Assembly: GCF_019746015.1 (NCBI RefSeq)
Contig: NZ_JAIESM010000053.1
Location: 20,322-84,321, forward strand
Length of the DNA: 64,000 nucleotides
Direction of reading: 5' to 3'
Source: Sphingomonas sp.
GTDB lineage: Bacteria; Pseudomonadota; Alphaproteobacteria; Sphingomonadales; Sphingomonadaceae
This document shows positions 19,598 to 33,030 of this stretch, in pieces (position 1 is the first letter of the stretch; the number at the start of each line of letters is the position of its first letter). A program made the translations under genes and the position numbers. Below the pieces are notes generated by a model. That model was not told the DNA's origin. It ran no database searches and saw only the letters and a list, made by a program, of their open reading frames with translations.

Positions 19598-21016
19598 TCA
19601 GACCAGTCCTCGGCCGAAATCTGTAACGGGGCGCTCGGGCAAAACATCGGGGCGCCGCGCCAGCGGACCGATGGCGACCAGGGTCGCGAACAACAGGGCA
19701 ATTTCGATGTGCCAGACAAAGCTGTAGCCGCTGGCCGGATCGACCAGGCCGGCACCCAGCGCGCCCGACATGGCAAGCGCGCCAAAGCCGTCGCGCAAAG
19801 CGCCCGACACCAGAATGGCAACGCCCGCCGCCGAGGCCTGCACCGCGCCCCAGGCGCCGAGCGCGAGGCCGGATTTGCCGGGCTCGGCCTGATCCATCAT
19901 GGCAATGAGCGTGCACACCGCGAACAGCCCGCCGCCCAGGCCGATGCCAAAGGCGCCCAGGCACAGCATGCTGACGGAGACGAGCGGCGCCGACAGCACC
20001 ACCACTGCAAAGGCGGCGACCCCGATCAGTGCGCCCATCCCGGCCAGCCGGTTGGGGTCCATCTGCCGGCCCAGTGCGCGCGCGGCATAGGCAAAGCCGG
20101 CGATCATCCCGGCCGACCACAGCGCCGACAGCGCCGTCGTCTGCCCCACATTCAGCCCCAGCACATGACCGGCATAGGGCTCCAGCAGGATGTCCTGCAT
20201 CGAAAAGCCGGCCGCGCCCAGCGCCAGCGAGATCAGCAGCCGGCGGGTGCGGCGCACCTTCACGAAATCGCGCCACTGGCTGGAAAAGTCGACCGTATCG
20301 ACGCGGCTGGTGCCACCGACCACGCGGGCTTCCTGCTTCCACAGCGCGATGACGTTGAGCACCATCGTGGCAAGTGCAGTGCCCTGGATCACCTCGACCA
20401 GCCGGGTCGGGTTGAACGCGCCCAGCAGCCGCCCGAAGAGGAGCGACGAAAAGAACATGCCGATCAGCAGCATGACATAGAGCAGCGCCACCACGCGCGG
20501 GCGCTTTGCCTCCGGCGCCAGATCGGTGGCAAGCGCGAGGCCGGCCGTCTGCGCGGTCGCCATTCCCGCCCCCACCAGCAGGAAGGCGAGACAGGCACCG
20601 GCAACGCCGATCCAGGCACCGCCCAGCGCGCCGTGACCGGTCATCAGCAGCAGCGCGAACGGCATGATCGACAGGCCGCTGAACTGCATCACCGTGCCGA
20701 ACCAGATATAGGGCACCCGGCGCCAGCCCAGCACCGACACGTGATTGTCGGACTTGTAGCCAATCAGCGCCCGCGCCGGCGCGAACAGCAGCGGCAGCGC
20801 CACCATTGCCCCCACCAGGCTGGCCGAGACGCCGATCTCCACGATCATCACCCGGTTGAGGGTGAAGTTGATCAGCACGAACGCCATTCCCACTGACACC
20901 TGGAACAGCCCCAGCCGCAACAGCCGCCCCAAGGGCAGATCGGTGCTCGCCGCATCCGCAAAGGGAAGGAAGCGCGTGCCGAGCCTTGCCCAGAGGGGAA
21001 GGGCGGTGCCTTTCAC
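19598..21016 (-). CDS. lhaA: LhaA, light-harvesting 1 assembly MFS protein (PucC/BCD family)
   Basis: A 472-residue twelve-helix membrane protein of the bacteriochlorophyll-delivery branch of the major facilitator superfamily. Family motifs include FTLNRVMIVE in helix 1, the GYKSDNHVSVLGWRRVPYIW loop and FSMQDILLEPY in the second half. LhaA is needed for LH1 assembly and is thought to hand bacteriochlorophyll to the antenna. It overlaps bchM by four bases and is separated from puhA by 25 bases, the largest gap inside the superoperon. Confidence 0.95.
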   Translation of the reverse strand: MKGTALPLWARLGTRFLPFADAASTDLPLGRLLRLGLFQVSVGMAFVLINFTLNRVMIVEIGVSASLVGAMVALPLLFAPARALIGYKSDNHVSVLGWRRVPYIWFGTVMQFSGLSIMPFALLLMTGHGALGGAWIGVAGACLAFLLVGAGMATAQTAGLALATDLAPEAKRPRVVALLYVMLLIGMFFSSLLFGRLLGAFNPTRLVEVIQGTALATMVLNVIALWKQEARVVGGTSRVDTVDFSSQWRDFVKVRRTRRLLISLALGAAGFSMQDILLEPYAGHVLGLNVGQTTALSALWSAGMIAGFAYAARALGRQMDPNRLAGMGALIGVAAFAVVVLSAPLVSVSMLCLGAFGIGLGGGLFAVCTLIAMMDQAEPGKSGLALGAWGAVQASAAGVAILVSGALRDGFGALAMSGALGAGLVDPASGYSFVWHIEIALLFATLVAIGPLARRPDVLPERPVTDFGRGLV

Positions 21017-21695
21017 GGCAGCACCTCCACCGCCTGACTGATGTAGAAACCCTTCGAGATCCGAGCGCGCCGGCCGACATGGCCACCGGGCAGGCTGTCG
21101 CCCAGCATCCGTTCGAGCTTTGCCGGGCTGACCGGCGCAATCGCCGGTGCCCGGTCGGCGCGCGGGAACAGGCCACCGATCGCGTGCATCGCGGAAAGTG
21201 CCGGCGTGCGCGGCGCGATGGTGAAGGCAATCGACCGCTCCGTCCGCGCCGCGAGCAGCTCGACCACGCGCACAATGTCGCGCGCGGGATAATGAATGAG
21301 CGAGTCCATCGCGACGACATGGTCGAACCGGCCCAGCTCGTGGCTCAGCATGTCACCCACGCGCCAGTCGATGGCCAGCCCTTCGGGTGCCCGGCGGCGG
21401 GCGATGTCGACCAGGCTGCCGGCCACGTCCACCGCCACCACGTCGGCGCCACGTTCGGCCGCTGCCACCGCCAGCGCGCCCGTGCCGCAACCGGCATCCA
21501 GCAACCGCATGCCGTGCATGTCCTGCGGCAGCCAGGAGAGCAGCGTGTCGCGCATCGCGTCGCGCCCGGCGCGCACGGTGGCCCGGATGCCCGAAACCGG
21601 CGCGTCGGAGGTCAGCGTCTCCCACGTCTTCGCCGCCGTCTTGTCGAAATAGGTTTCGAGCCGGCCGCGATGCTGGGAGTAGGTGGTGCTCACCA

Positions 21696-21696
<1 letters not shown>
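21013..21696 (-). CDS. bchM: Mg-protoporphyrin IX O-methyltransferase BchM
   Basis: A 227-residue SAM-dependent methyltransferase that methylates the C13 propionate of Mg-protoporphyrin IX, giving the AcsF substrate. The SAM-binding motif LLDAGCGTG is at residues 65-73. ATG 21696 shares one base with the bchL stop (TGATG), so translation is coupled to bchL. Confidence 0.96.
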
Positions 21697-22595
<899 letters not shown>

Positions 22596-25500
22596 TCATG
22601 CCGCGGCACGCGCGGTTACGCCTTCGAGTGCATCTTCCAGGGCATCGCTGGCGGCCTGCAGCGCCGTCAGTGTTGCCTCGTCCGGTTGCCAGTAGTTACG
22701 GTCGTGGGCCTCCAGCAGACGCTGGGCGACGCGCGCCGCCGATTTTGGATTGAGCGACGCCAGCCGCTCGCGCATCTCCGCGTCGAGCACGAAGGTTTCC
22801 GCCGTGCGCTGATAGATCCACGGCGCGACATCGCCGGTGGTGGCGGACCAGCCCATCGTCGTCGTCACATGCGTTTCGATGGCGCGCACGCCTTCATAAC
22901 CGTGGCGCAACATGCCCTCGTGCCAGACGGGGTTGAGCAGCCGGGTGCGGGTTTCCAGCGCCACCTGTTCGCCAAGCGTGCGGACCTTTGCTGCGCCTTG
23001 CGTTGCATCGACGATATAGGTCGGCGCCGCCGCGCCGCCGCGAGCGCGTGCGACCGACCGGCTCACCCCGCCCAGCGCATCGACATAATGATCGATATCG
23101 GTCACCCCGAGTTCGGCCGAGTCGAGATTCTGATAGGTCAGCTCGACATCGGCGAGTGCTGACTGCAGCAGCTCGGCCTGGCGTTCCGCCTTGCCCGATG
23201 CGCGATAGGCAAAGCCCTTTTGCCGCTCGAACACATCGGCAATCTCGTCCGGGTCGGTCCAGGCGCCATTGTCGATCAGCAGGTTGACGTTGGCGCCATA
23301 AGACCCTTCCGCATTGGAAAAGACGCGCAGCGATGCGGTTTCCAGATCGCAGCCATGCGCTTGCTGATAGGCCAGTGCATGGGCGCGCACCGGGTTCAGC
23401 TCCAGCGGCTCGTCGGCGCTGGCGGCGAGCAGGGCCGCCTCGGCCAGCACCCGCGTCTGCAAGGGCAGCAGGTCGCGGAAAATGCCGGACAGCGTCACCA
23501 CCACGTCGATCCGGGCGCGGCCCAGCTCTTCGAGCGGAATGAGCTCGGCGCCCGACAGACGGCCATAGCTGTCAAAATGCGGCCGCGCGCCGATCAGCGC
23601 CAGCACCTGCGCGATCTGGCTGCCTTCGCTCTTCAGATTGTCCGTGCCCCACAGGATCATGGCGAGGCTCTTGGGCAGCGGGGCGCCGCTTTCGGTGTGG
23701 CGCGCGATCAGTGCCTCGGCCTGGCGCCTGCCTTCCGCCAGCGCAAAGCTGCCGGGGATGCGGAACGGGTCGAACCCGTGCAGGTTGCGCCCCGTCGGCA
23801 GAATGTCCGGCGTGCGGATCAGGTCGCCACCCGGTGCCGGCCGCACAAAGCCGCCGTCCAGCGCATGGACCAGCGCGCCCAGCTCGTCATTATGGGCAAG
23901 CGCGGCGGCAAGCGCTGCGGAATCGCGCTCGGGGCTGGCGGCGGCAATCGCACCGGCCCAGGCTGCACCCGTATCGGCATCTGGCGCGCGGCCCAGCACG
24001 TGGAGGCCGTGCGGGATCAGTTCGCGCTCGACCTCATAGAGCCGGGCCGACAGCGCGCCCAGATCGTCCTCCTCCAGATCGACAGCGGCGGCAGCGGCGC
24101 GGATCATCGGCTCCAGCCGTGCGCGCTCCTCTTCCTGCGCCGAGGCACGCCAGCGTTCGAGCAGCGCCTTCAGCTCGGAAAGCCCTTTATACAGCCCGCT
24201 TTCGGCAAGCGGCGGCGTCAGATAGCTGATCAGCGTCGCGCCCGAGCGGCGCTTGGCGATCAACCCCTCGGAGGGATTGTTGGCGGCGTAGAGATAGAAA
24301 TTGGGCAGCGCGCCGATCAGCCGCTCGGGCCAGCAGGCCGCACTCATGCCGGTCTGCTTGCCGGGCATGAATTCCAGCGCGCCATGCGTGCCGAAATGCA
24401 GCACCGCGTCCGCGCCGAAATCCTCGGCAATCCAACGGTAAAAGGCACTGAATGCGTGCGTCGGCGCAAAGCGGCGCTCGAACAGCAGGCGCATCGGATC
24501 GCCTTCATAGCCAAAGGCGGGCTGGATGCCGACGAACAGCTTGCCGAAGCGCGCGCCCAGAATCTGGATCGCGGCACCGTCGCTCTGCTGCTTGCCGGGG
24601 GCGGGCCCCCACACATCCTCGATCGCGCGCAGATGGCGTTCGCGGCGGACATGGTCGTCGGCCAAGATGCGCGCGGCGACATTGGCATCGGCACCATGCT
24701 GCGCAGCATTGCCGTGCAGCAAAGCGTCGCGCAGCGCGTCGACACTGGCCGGTGGCGTGACATCATAACCCTCGCGCGCCAGCCGCGTGATCGTCTCGTG
24801 AAGCGATTCGAACACGGCCAGATGCGCCGCCGTGCCGGTCGCGCCGGCATTGGGCGGGAAGTTGAACAGCACGATCGCCAGATTGCGTTCGGCGCGCGGC
24901 TTGTGGCGCAGGCGGGTAAGGCGCGCCACGCGCTCGGCGAGCGCTTCGGCCCGCTCGGGGCAGCTCAGCATCTGGCGGGCAAGCCCGTCATCGGGGAAGC
25001 TGCAATGCCGGTCGCAGCCGTCGCAGCAATCGCCCCCGGCGCCCGCGCGGCCGCCGAACACGCTGGGCTGGATCGCGCCGTCCAGCTCGGGAATGGCGAC
25101 CATCATCGTCGCTTCCAGCGGCAGCAGCCCCTGCGCCCCGGCGCCCCATTGCTGCAGCGTCTGGAACTCGATCGGGTGGGCGGCGATATAGGGCACGTCG
25201 AGCCGCGCCAGCATCGCCTCGGCCGCCTCGGCGTCATTATAGGCCGGGCCGCCGACCAGCGAGAAGCCGGTCAGCGAGACGACCGCATCCACCACCGGCG
25301 CGCCGTCGTTCAGGAAATAGCGCTCGATCGCCGGGCGCGAGTCGAGCCCGCTGGCAAAGGCCGGGATCACCCGCAGCCCGCGCGCCTCCAGCGCCGCGAT
25401 CACGCCGTCATAATGCGCGGTGTCGCGGCCGAGCAGATAGGAGCGCAGCAGCAACAGGCCGACCGTGCCCTGCACCGGCTTCGGCGCGGGCAGTGCGCGC

Positions 25501-26169
25501 GCATCCTCCACCAGCCGGGTGGGCAGCCGCGGATGATAGACGCCGATCTCGGGATAATCGCGCGGCGGCTCGGCCGGGCAGCGCCCCTTCAGGCCGTTGC
25601 TCGCATAACGGTCCACCAGCGCGCGGACCATGTTGACGACATTGTCGTCCGATCCCGCCAGCCAATATTGCAGCGTGACGAAATAGGCGCGCACATCCTG
25701 CGCGGTGCCGGGGATGAAGCGCAGGATCTTCGGCAGGCGGCGCAGCATCCGCATCTGCCCAGCGCCGGCCGCACTGTTGCGCGACGAGCCGCGCAGCTTC
25801 TTCAGCAGCGCGAGCGGCCCCTTGGCGGGCGCATCCATGCGATAGCCGCCCATCCGGGTGAGCTTCACCACATCGGCGGCAGACATCAGCGCGACCACCG
25901 CGTCGCACGCCTCGCGCCGCGCCTCGATTGCCGGCAGCACCGCGCGGATATGGTCTTCGACGAACAGCATCGTCGCGATGATGATGTCGGCGCGGGCAAT
26001 GTCTGCCAGGCACCGGGCGAGCGGCTCGCCGCCATCGCCCCAGTCGGCGGCGGCATGCAGGCCGATGCTGATGCCGGTGCCTTGCGCCGCCAGCCGCGCG
26101 CCGGCCCGTTCCACGGCACCGGCCAGATGGTTGTCGAGCGTGACGATGACCACGCGGGTATGGGGGGCG

Positions 26170-26180
<11 letters not shown>
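22596..26180 (-). CDS. bchH: Magnesium chelatase subunit BchH
   Basis: A 1194-residue CobN/Mg-chelatase large subunit that binds protoporphyrin IX and, with BchI and BchD, inserts Mg2+ at the branch to bacteriochlorophyll. The conserved EFMPGKQ porphyrin-pocket region (about residue 610) and a Cys-rich CCDGCDRHC stretch (about residue 385) are visible. BchI and BchD are not in the window and must be encoded elsewhere. It overlaps bchB by 11 bases. The opposite strand has a long open frame here, but that is a codon-usage shadow. Confidence 0.98.
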
Positions 26181-29500
<3,320 letters not shown>

Positions 29501-29531
29501 CGGAGAGTCCCTGCTGGACTGACTGATGCCG

Positions 29532-29560
29532 AGAGTATGGATCGACCCGCAATGTGTCAA
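29532..29560 (-). promoter_or_regulatory. Candidate sigma-70 promoter of the bchF superoperon
   Basis: On the minus strand a perfect TTGACA (29560-29555) is followed after 17 bases by TACTCT (29537-29532), a weak -10 element. A transcript from here would begin about 25 bases before the bchF ATG. The -35 box overlaps a near-consensus PpsR site, which would fit repression by blocking polymerase. Confidence 0.45.
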
Positions 29561-29623
29561 TAAGGCGTTACGTCCAACAAAATTGACGAAAGGGGCCTTG
29601 TGTCACATTTCGGCCATTGTCAC
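29555..29623. promoter_or_regulatory. Cluster of PpsR-type half-sites between bchF and ppaA
   Basis: PpsR/CrtJ binds TGT-N12-ACA dyads. This region has TGT-N12-ACG at 29555-29572 (one mismatch) and further TGTCA half-sites at 29601-29605 and 29618-29622, the last two 17 bases apart as direct repeats. A candidate promoter for ppaA on the plus strand (TTGTCA 29617-29622, 17 bases, TAGTTT 29640-29645) overlaps the last half-site. No perfect full site is present, so binding is a prediction. Confidence 0.4.
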
Positions 29624-29732
29624 GCCCGGGCGATTGGCGTAGTTTCGCCTCTAGGTGCTGGGTCGGGTCCGGCTGCTTGGAACACCACCTGTGTTCCGTC
29701 CGAAAAACCGATCCAGCCGGGGAGAGCCGAGC

Positions 29733-30617
29733 ATGGCTTCGTTGTTCTCTTTTCCACGTTCCAATCCGGGCGCAGGTGGGCGCCGCCGGGGGTTGAGCCG
29801 CGTGATCTGGCCTTGGGGCGCGGACAATCGCGCGGGCGACACTGCGGTCCGGCAGGGCAATCTGTCCGCGCTGGTGGAACGCGAGATCATTCCGCGCCTG
29901 GTGGCGGCGCACCCGCACGACTCGGTGGTCACGCTTGTTGAACCGCCTAAGCAGATTACTGCTGAAGACATTGCCGCCTTCACGCCGCTGACGGTAACGG
30001 CTGAGGCCGATGTGCTGCTCGATTTCGTCGAACGGCTGATCGGGCGCGGGGTGCCGGTGGAAACCGTGCTGGTGGAACTGCTAGCGCCGGCGGCGCGCCG
30101 GCTGGGCGATTTCTGGGAAGATGATCGCTGCGACTTTGTCGATGTGACGATGGGCCTTTGGCGGCTGCAGGAAGTGGTGCACGAGCTGTCTGGCCGGGTG
30201 CCGGCGGTGAAGCGGCCCAGCAACAAGCGCCGCGCGCCCTTCTGTGCGGTGCCCGGCGAGCAGCATAGTTTCGGTGCGGTGGTGCTGGATGACATCTTCA
30301 TGCGCGAAGGCTGGCTGACCGAGCCGACCACGCCCGAACTGCTCGCGCGGATCGCCCCGGAATGGTTTGATGTCATCGGGTTGACGGTCAGTTGCGATTC
30401 TCATATTTCGGCGCTCCCTTCGCTTATTCGGGCCATCCGCAATGTTTCCGCCAATGCGCGGATCGCGGTGATGGTGGGGGGAAGAGTGTTTCTGGAGGAT
30501 CCCGCGCGCGCCGCCGAAGTTGGCGCCGACGGGACAGCATCCGACGCCCGCAAGGCCGTGAAACTGGCCAGCAAGCTCGTCGGTGCAAAGGCGCAGGGCG
30601 TGACGGCCGGCGCCTGA
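29733..30617 (+). CDS. ppaA: PpaA/AerR-type tetrapyrrole-binding regulator (cobalamin-binding-like domain)
   Basis: A 294-residue regulator. After a basic N terminus comes a helical cap (about residues 50-150) and a B12-binding-like Rossmann domain (about 165-285) with HSFGAVVLDDIF, the GLTVSCDSH segment and MVGGRVFL. It lacks the classic DxHxxG cobalamin motif, as expected for the PpaA/AerR/AppA SCHIC group, which binds haem or cobalamin and antagonises PpsR. It sits immediately upstream of ppsR, 24 bases apart, the conserved order in purple bacteria. GGGGAGAG precedes ATG 29733. Confidence 0.88.
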   Translation: MASLFSFPRSNPGAGGRRRGLSRVIWPWGADNRAGDTAVRQGNLSALVEREIIPRLVAAHPHDSVVTLVEPPKQITAEDIAAFTPLTVTAEADVLLDFVERLIGRGVPVETVLVELLAPAARRLGDFWEDDRCDFVDVTMGLWRLQEVVHELSGRVPAVKRPSNKRRAPFCAVPGEQHSFGAVVLDDIFMREGWLTEPTTPELLARIAPEWFDVIGLTVSCDSHISALPSLIRAIRNVSANARIAVMVGGRVFLEDPARAAEVGADGTASDARKAVKLASKLVGAKAQGVTAGA

Positions 30618-30641
30618 GCCTCTGTCGGAACGAGAGGCTAG

Positions 30642-32072
30642 GTGGACGTGAACAGAGCTGAATTGCCGACCGAAGCGCAAGCGTTCCGCGACCCGGAGTC
30701 GTTGGGGCCGCTGGAGGCGCAGACGGTCGCGCGGCTGCTCGGCGCGGTCGGCGACCTGGCGTTCATCATCGACGATCGCGGTGTCATCATCGACTTTGCC
30801 GTGTCGGAACCGCAGCTGACGGCGCATTCGCTCGAGCTTTGCGTCGGCCACCCCTTTCTCGACACGGTGACCATCGAGTCGCGCGGCAAGGTGATCGAAA
30901 TGCTGGGCGAGGCGGCAATGGGTGCCCCCGCACGCTGGCGGCAGGTGACGCACCCGACGGTGATCGGCGACCTGCCGGTGCGCTATCTCATCATGGGTCT
31001 GGGCGGTGGCCGGCTGGTCGCGATCGGGCGCGACCTGCGTGAGGCGGCGGCGCTGCAGCAGCGCCTGCTGCAGGCGCAGCAATCGCTGGAGCGCGACTAT
31101 CTGCGCCTGCGCCAGGCGGAGGCGCGCTATCGCCTGTTGTTCGACATGGCGACCGAGCCGGTGCTGATCATCGACGCTGCCACCCGCCGCATCCGCGAGG
31201 CGAACCCGGCGGCCAACCGGGTGCTGGGTGCAAAGGCGGGCGCACTGGTCGACCAGCCGGTGAGCGCGATCGTCGATGCCGATGACCGCGAGGCGTTCAT
31301 TGCCTATCTGGGTGCGGCCGAGGCGGCGGACGATGCCGGTGTCGTCGAGCTGCGGCTGCGCGGCGGGCGCGGCGTGGCGCAGCTTTCGGCGCGGCTGTTC
31401 CGCCAGGCGCGCACCGCGCTGTTGCTGGTACGGATCGCGACCGGCGACGAAGCGCGCGAGGCCGGCGTGACCTCTCCGTGGATCGACGTGGTAGAACGGA
31501 TGCCCGATGCCTTCGTGCTCACCGACCGCGCGCTCAACATCCTGACCGCGAATGCCGCGTTCGTCGAACTCGCCCAGCTGCCCTCGCTCGACCGGGCGAG
31601 CGGTGCCCGGCTCGACCAGTGGGTGGGGCGGCCCGGCGTCGATGTCGACCTGATCGCCGGCCAGCTGCGCGAGCATGGCGCGGTGCGCAACGTCGCCTCG
31701 GTACTGCGCGGCAATGATGGCGGGCAGGAAGAGATCGAGATTTCGGGCGTCGCCGCGCCGCATGGCGAGGGCGAATGCTATGGCTTCACCATCCGCTCGG
31801 TCGGGCGGCGGCTGCGCGACCTGCCGCCGGGCGAAAACCAGCTGCCGCGCTCGGTGGAACAGCTTACCGAGCTGGTTGGCCGCATGTCGCTGAAGGAAAT
31901 CGTGCGCGAATCGACCGATCTGATCGAGCGGCTGTGCATCGAGGCGGCGCTGACCTACACCTCCGACAATCGCGGCTCGGCCGCTGAAATATTGGGAGTC
32001 AGCCGCCAGAGCCTGTATTCGAAGCTGCATCGGCACGGGCTGGGCAATCTGGTCGATGGCGACGATCAATAG
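30642..32072 (+). CDS. ppsR: Transcriptional regulator PpsR/CrtJ
   Basis: A 476-residue photosynthesis repressor: an N-terminal PAS-like domain, a Gln-rich helical linker (about residues 125-155), two PAS domains (about 155-275 and 280-395) and a Fis-type helix-turn-helix at the C terminus with the GVSRQSLYSKLHRHGL recognition region. It represses bch, crt and puc genes under oxygen through TGT-N12-ACA sites. Cys432, in the HTH region, matches the redox Cys of Rhodobacter PpsR; its usual partner in the inter-PAS linker is missing (other Cys: 67, 379). Start is GTG 30642 with GAGAGG upstream; GTG 30648 is an alternative. Confidence 0.93.
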   Translation: MDVNRAELPTEAQAFRDPESLGPLEAQTVARLLGAVGDLAFIIDDRGVIIDFAVSEPQLTAHSLELCVGHPFLDTVTIESRGKVIEMLGEAAMGAPARWRQVTHPTVIGDLPVRYLIMGLGGGRLVAIGRDLREAAALQQRLLQAQQSLERDYLRLRQAEARYRLLFDMATEPVLIIDAATRRIREANPAANRVLGAKAGALVDQPVSAIVDADDREAFIAYLGAAEAADDAGVVELRLRGGRGVAQLSARLFRQARTALLLVRIATGDEAREAGVTSPWIDVVERMPDAFVLTDRALNILTANAAFVELAQLPSLDRASGARLDQWVGRPGVDVDLIAGQLREHGAVRNVASVLRGNDGGQEEIEISGVAAPHGEGECYGFTIRSVGRRLRDLPPGENQLPRSVEQLTELVGRMSLKEIVRESTDLIERLCIEAALTYTSDNRGSAAEILGVSRQSLYSKLHRHGLGNLVDGDDQ

Positions 32073-32086
32073 CTGACAATCCTGAT

Positions 32087-32122
32087 TGACGATTTTTAGT
32101 GTCAAGCATAGCCTGCTTGGCA
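32087..32122. promoter_or_regulatory. Two overlapping dyads in the bchG leader
   Basis: An 18-base dyad TGAC-N10-GTCA (32087-32104) has the same overall length as a PpsR site but with TGAC/GTCA ends. It overlaps a second inverted repeat, TGTCAAGC-N7-GCTTGGCA (32100-32122, seven of eight pairs), that ends on the first base of the bchG ATG. The element may be an operator or a hairpin affecting initiation. No ribosome-binding site is recognisable between ppsR and bchG. Confidence 0.4.
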
Positions 32123-33030
32123 TGGCGCGACCGACTCCTCTGATCGCCCGGCAGCCGTGGCCCCGGCCGCGCGACGTGCTCGAACTGTTGAAACCCATTA
32201 CCTGGTTTCCGCCGATCTGGGCGTTCATGTGCGGTGTCGTCTCCGCCGGCCAGCCGCTGGGGCCGCGCTGGGGGCTGGTGGTGATCGGCCTGCTGCTGAC
32301 CGGCCCGCTGGTGTGCGGCACCAGCCAGGCCGTGAATGACTGGTTCGACCGGCATGTCGATGCGATCAACGAGCCCGGCCGGCCGATCCCCTCGGGCCGG
32401 ATCGCCGGCCATTGGGGGCTGTGGATCGCCATCATCGGCTCGGCGCTGTCGCTGGCGGTGGCGACCCTGGCCGGGGCCTGGGTGTTCGGTGCGACCTGCC
32501 TCGCGCTGGCCTGTGCCTGGGCGTATAGCGCGCCGCCCTTCCGGCTGAAGATCAGCGGCCTGTGGGGGCCGGGCATCGTCGCGCTCAGCTATGAGGGGCT
32601 GACCTGGTTCACCGGCGCGAGCGTGATGGCGGGCGGCCTGCCGCCGGCGCCGGTGCTGGCAGTGCTGCTGCTCTACAGCCTGGGCGCGCACGGGATCATG
32701 ACACTCAATGATTTCAAGGCGATCGAGGGCGACCGCGCGATGGGCATCCGCTCGCTGCCGGCGGTGCTGGGCGTGCGGCGCGCGGCGATCATTGCCTGTG
32801 TGGTGATGGCGGTGCCGCAACTGGCCGTCATCGCGATCCTGGCGGCGGGGCAGCATGGCTGGGCGGCGCTGATCATTGCCGCGCTGCTGGCGGTGCAGCT
32901 GGCGCTGATGCCCCGGCTGATCGCCAATCCGGTGGCGCGCGCGCCCTGGTATAACGGCACCGGCACCACGTTGTCGGTGCTGGGCATGCTGGTGGCGGCG
33001 CTGGGTCTCGGCGGGGCGCTGCCGATATGA
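32122..33030 (+). CDS. bchG: Bacteriochlorophyll/chlorophyll synthase BchG
   Basis: A 302-residue UbiA-family prenyltransferase that attaches geranylgeranyl or phytyl to bacteriochlorophyllide a. Eight or nine membrane helices; the two Asp-rich Mg-prenyl-diphosphate motifs are NDWFDRHVDAINEPGRP (about residue 78) and NDFKAIEGDRAMG (about residue 205). Homologues start near MARPTPL with the following PWPRPRDVLELLKPITWFP-type segment, so ATG 32122 is used. Overlaps the next gene by four bases. Confidence 0.96.
   Translation: MARPTPLIARQPWPRPRDVLELLKPITWFPPIWAFMCGVVSAGQPLGPRWGLVVIGLLLTGPLVCGTSQAVNDWFDRHVDAINEPGRPIPSGRIAGHWGLWIAIIGSALSLAVATLAGAWVFGATCLALACAWAYSAPPFRLKISGLWGPGIVALSYEGLTWFTGASVMAGGLPPAPVLAVLLLYSLGAHGIMTLNDFKAIEGDRAMGIRSLPAVLGVRRAAIIACVVMAVPQLAVIAILAAGQHGWAALIIAALLAVQLALMPRLIANPVARAPWYNGTGTTLSVLGMLVAALGLGGALPI

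Noticed and set aside
32072..32122. Consensus PpsR site before bchG
   Set aside because: No TGT-N12-ACA is present; only a TGAC/GTCA dyad of the same length, so it is reported as unassigned.
30081..32576. Minus-strand open frame of 831 codons across ppaA, ppsR and bchG
   Set aside because: Crosses three recognisable plus-strand genes and shows no motif; antisense shadow.
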